Origin: Clostridiaceae bacterium
GTDB taxonomy: Bacteria > Bacillota > Clostridia > Oscillospirales > Acutalibacteraceae
Direction of reading: 5' to 3'
Length of the DNA stretch: 25,427 nt
Assembly: GCA_904501675.1 (NCBI GenBank)
Contig: CAJGCL010000016.1
Location: 1 to 25,427 of the forward strand
This document shows, in pieces, positions 23,318 through 25,427 of the stretch. The position numbers and the translations under genes are program-made. Below the pieces are notes generated by a model. That model was not told where the DNA came from, did not search any database, and worked only from the letters and a program-made list of their open reading frames with translations. Each line of letters opens with the position of its first letter. Position 1 is the stretch's first letter.

Positions 23318-23992
23318 TTGATTGCAACTATAATAAGAACATTTATAATTTACTGCTGTGTTGGCGTTTGCGTTCGTTTAATGGGTAAAAGACAATTAGG
23401 TGAGCTGCAACCCGGTGAATTAGTTATAACAATACTTATTTCTGAAATTGCAGCAACACCTATAGCTGATGGAAAAGTTCCTATACTCAATGGCATACTG
23501 CCCCTTTTTCTGCTTGCAAGCTTCGAAATTATAAGCTCTATGATTGCGCGAAAAAGTGTTAAATTCAGATACCTTACAGACGGCAAACCTGTTACAGTTA
23601 TTAAAGATGGTATTCTTCAACAAAAAGCATTGAAATCATTGAGATTTACAATTGACGATGTATTAGCAGCATTAAGACAAAAGGATATCTTTGATATTGA
23701 TGATGTTGAGTACGCAGTTGCAGAAACAAACGGCACATTATCCGTATTACCTAAAGCACCAAAACGCACACTAACACCTGAAACCGCAGAAGGAAAAGAA
23801 AAAAACAGCGGTGCACCCTATACTGTAATTGTTGACGGTGTTATTTTAGAAAATTCAGTTGAAGAAAGTACAGTTTCTCTTGAAGAAATTAACCGAAAAA
23901 TAAAAAGTGAAAAAGTAGATGTAAAGGAAATTTTACTAATGACTGTTGACAAAAACAAAACATACAGAGTGATACTCAAAAAGGAATTTTAG
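23318..23992 (+). CDS. DUF421 (YetF/YcaP-like) membrane protein
   Basis: 224 aa from a TTG at 23318 with SD AGGTGA 5 bases upstream; the frame could reach a TTG at 23288, which lacks an SD. Three hydrophobic segments span residues 1-75 (IIRTFIIYCCVGVCVRLMGKRQLGELQPGE, a DUF421 hallmark). A cytoplasmic or forespore-facing alpha/beta domain follows, with LRFTIDDVLAALRQKDIFDIDDVEYAV and GTLSVLPK. YetF-like proteins occur in Bacillus spoVA2mob spore-resistance operons. The divergent gerA operon, the DUF4363 partner one base downstream and the dpaAB genes support a role in spore membrane or core properties; the activity itself is unknown. Confidence 0.9.
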   Translation: MIATIIRTFIIYCCVGVCVRLMGKRQLGELQPGELVITILISEIAATPIADGKVPILNGILPLFLLASFEIISSMIARKSVKFRYLTDGKPVTVIKDGILQQKALKSLRFTIDDVLAALRQKDIFDIDDVEYAVAETNGTLSVLPKAPKRTLTPETAEGKEKNSGAPYTVIVDGVILENSVEESTVSLEEINRKIKSEKVDVKEILLMTVDKNKTYRVILKKEF

Positions 23993-23993
23993 C

Positions 23994-24374
23994 ATGACAA
24001 GATTTAAAGCTGCAATATTGATTTTAATAATATCAGGTATTTTAGGTGTATTTTCTTTAGTTTTCACCCAGACAACCTGTGGAAGACTTGTTGATAAACT
24101 AGATGAGGTTATAATAAACATCACAAAAAAAGATAAAAACTCAACTGTGGAAAACCTTGACGATGCTATTGAATATTTCGAAAAAATCAAGCCGGTTTTA
24201 AACATTCTTGAAGGTCAGAGTGAAACAATTGAAATACGAGGAAACCTAAATAAAGCTATATTTTTTGTTAATGCCAAAAACTACGAATCTGCCGTTTTGT
24301 ACCTCGAAGAATGCAAAAATGATTTAAATAGAATTATTGTTTCAAACATACCTTCTATAAGTACAATACTATAG
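23994..24374 (+). CDS. DUF4363 family protein
   Basis: 126 aa, starting one base after the DUF421 stop (TAGcATG), so translation is coupled. One N-terminal membrane helix (AAILILIISGILGVFSLVF) is followed by a predicted all-helical region rich in charged residues (LVDKLDEVIINITKKDKN; YFEKIKPVLNILEGQ; YLEECKNDLNRII). The outside part is likely a small helical bundle with two coiled-coil-like helices. DUF4363 is usually found directly after DUF421 in spore-forming Clostridia, as here. The function is not established. Confidence 0.82.
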   Translation: MTRFKAAILILIISGILGVFSLVFTQTTCGRLVDKLDEVIINITKKDKNSTVENLDDAIEYFEKIKPVLNILEGQSETIEIRGNLNKAIFFVNAKNYESAVLYLEECKNDLNRIIVSNIPSISTIL

Positions 24375-24400
24375 ATTCAAAATAGAATATATCAATGTAA

Positions 24401-24436
24401 CCTCTCTGCTATGTATGAATATACTATAGCGAGAGG
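24401..24436 (+). promoter_or_regulatory. Hairpin covering the SD-like site upstream of dpaA
   Basis: CCTCTC-T-GCTAT (24401-24412) pairs with ATAGCGAGAGG (24426-24436), 11 bp with one bulged T, around a 13-base loop. GAGAGG in the right arm is the only SD-like sequence before dpaA, 13 bases from its ATG. The hairpin could hide the SD; no U-run follows, so it is not a terminator. Confidence 0.5.
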
Positions 24437-24449
24437 ATTGATTATTTCT

Positions 24450-25310
24450 ATGAAGAATAATGCTTTTTTAATTTTAGGCGGAGACAGCCGTTCGTTATAT
24501 TTAGGCGAATATCTTGAAAAGCAAAAATTTAATGTGTGCTACTATGCATTTAATGATACAGATTGTTTTGATAACCTCAACAAAGCCATTGAAGAGGCAA
24601 GCGTTATTATCCTCCCCTTACCTGCCTCGCGGGATAGAATAAGCCTTAATACTCCGCTTTTTGACGAAACGGTGTTACTATCTGATATTTGCACCTTAGC
24701 CACGCCAGATAAAATAATTTTCGGCGGGCAGCTGCCAAAAAGCTTTTGCGAAGAGTTGAATTCTAAAGGAATATTTTTCTGCGATTATTTTTTACTGGAA
24801 GAACTGTCAGTATATAATGCAGTGCCTACAGCAGAAGGGGTTCTCAATATTCTTATTGAAAAACTGCCTATAACTGTTCAAGGTATGCGTTGCGGTATAG
24901 CTGGATACGGCAAGGTCGGTAAAGCTCTAGGGAAAGCCTTGCACTCCCTTGGTGCTCAGGTTACTGTATTTGCAAGAAGAGAACAATCCTTAGCAGAGGC
25001 TTTCTCCTGCGGATTGCGAGCAAAGCATATTGAAGCACTTACATCTGAATTTCACAGCTTTGATGTTGTTATTAACACAGTACCCTCACGAATTATCGGA
25101 GCAGAGGAATTAAAACACCTTTCTCCTGACTGTCTGCTTATCGAAACTGCTTCTGCCCCCTTTGGAATAGACTTTCAGAGTGCAAAAGAAAATGCAACAG
25201 AGGTTATAAAAGCAGCATCTTTACCAGGCAAGGTAGCTCCTAAAACTGCAGGTGAAATAATTGGCCGCTCAATTTTACCGATTATCAGACAAAGGGGGTT
25301 CGACCAATGA
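24450..25310 (+). CDS. dpaA: Dipicolinate synthase subunit A
   Basis: 286 aa from the ATG at 24450; a longer frame to 24411 lacks an SD and would run through a hairpin. DpaA (SpoVFA) and DpaB make dipicolinic acid from dihydroxytetrahydrodipicolinate in the mother cell for loading into the spore core. The N-terminus FLILGGDSRSLYLGEYLEKQ and the VILPLPASRDRISLNTPL segment match the dipicolinate-synthase N-terminal domain. The Rossmann motif GIAGYGKVGKALGKALHSLG (NADP binding) follows, with LPGKVAPKTAGEIIG near the end. Its stop overlaps the dpaB start as ATGA. In Bacillus the pair is sigma-K dependent; no sigma-K promoter could be assigned with confidence here. Confidence 0.94.
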   Translation: MKNNAFLILGGDSRSLYLGEYLEKQKFNVCYYAFNDTDCFDNLNKAIEEASVIILPLPASRDRISLNTPLFDETVLLSDICTLATPDKIIFGGQLPKSFCEELNSKGIFFCDYFLLEELSVYNAVPTAEGVLNILIEKLPITVQGMRCGIAGYGKVGKALGKALHSLGAQVTVFARREQSLAEAFSCGLRAKHIEALTSEFHSFDVVINTVPSRIIGAEELKHLSPDCLLIETASAPFGIDFQSAKENATEVIKAASLPGKVAPKTAGEIIGRSILPIIRQRGFDQ

Positions 25311-25427
25311 AAAACATCGGTTTCGCTCTCTGTGGTTCATTCTGCACATTTAACGATGTTTTTGCAGAGATTGAATTTCTTAAAGAAGAGGGCTACAACA
25401 TAATTCCCATTATGAGTGAAAACTCCT
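25307..25427 (+). CDS. dpaB: Dipicolinate synthase subunit B, N-terminal fragment (cut by window end)
   Basis: From the ATG at 25307 the frame is open to the window end (40 codons): MKNIGFALCGSFCTFNDVF, then LKEEGYNIIPIMSENS. This matches the flavoprotein N-terminus of DpaB/SpoVFB (GFALTGSFCTF and PIMS motifs). It overlaps the dpaA stop by 4 bp, with SD GGGGG 8 bases upstream. The rest lies beyond the window. Confidence 0.9.
   Translation, partial: MKNIGFALCGSFCTFNDVFAEIEFLKEEGYNIIPIMSENS

Overview
This window looks like a chromosomal segment of a spore-forming, A+T-rich Firmicute of the class Clostridia, probably a gut-type Oscillospirales or Lachnospirales relative. The grounds are a gerA-type germination operon and dipicolinate synthase genes, near-consensus sigma-A promoters (TTGACA...TATAAT), strong Shine-Dalgarno (SD) sites including many GGTGAT-type ones, TTG starts, and a SOS box of the Clostridial type. 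No tRNA, rRNA, CRISPR array, insertion sequence or prophage is visible. The assignment is by gene content only.

Region 1 (1-4760, minus strand) is an aromatic amino acid operon: aminotransferase, pheA (chorismate mutase/prephenate dehydratase), aroB, aroC and the start of aroE. Genes overlap or nearly touch. A consensus promoter at 4732-4760 precedes a 25-codon leader ORF with an FF..FYYY block and then a strong intrinsic terminator. This is the layout of ribosome-mediated attenuation sensing Phe/Tyr charging, not a T-box, and is the most interesting item in the window.

Region 2 (4780-8845) has a minus operon of a HAD phosphatase, a Thr/Lys/Pro-rich lipoprotein and a small membrane protein; a plus-strand nagB; and a minus-strand nnrD followed by a cryptic lipoprotein ORF. 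That ORF's signal peptide can only be reached from a non-standard ATT start, and it contains a 14-bp perfect inverted repeat. Next is a 91-aa membrane protein whose promoter is flanked by LexA-like boxes, a candidate SOS-induced cell-division or stress protein.

Region 3 (9045-14861, plus strand) is obgE-mrnC-lepA, ribosome and translation genes, followed 10 bp later by a divergent GH36 alpha-galactosidase-like gene. A convergent minus-strand operon, rsmE-rsmF-like-MFS transporter (14839-18241), shares a terminator with it. Divergent from rsmE is a plus-strand gene encoding a fusion of a HAD phosphatase to 3-methyladenine DNA glycosylase I.

Region 4 (19500-25427) is a sporulation/germination cluster: gerAA-gerAB-gerAC on the minus strand, and divergently DUF421-DUF4363, then dpaA-dpaB (dipicolinate synthase, dpaB cut by the window end). 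Convergent gene pairs repeatedly end in compact, partly bidirectional terminator hairpins that contain the stop codons.
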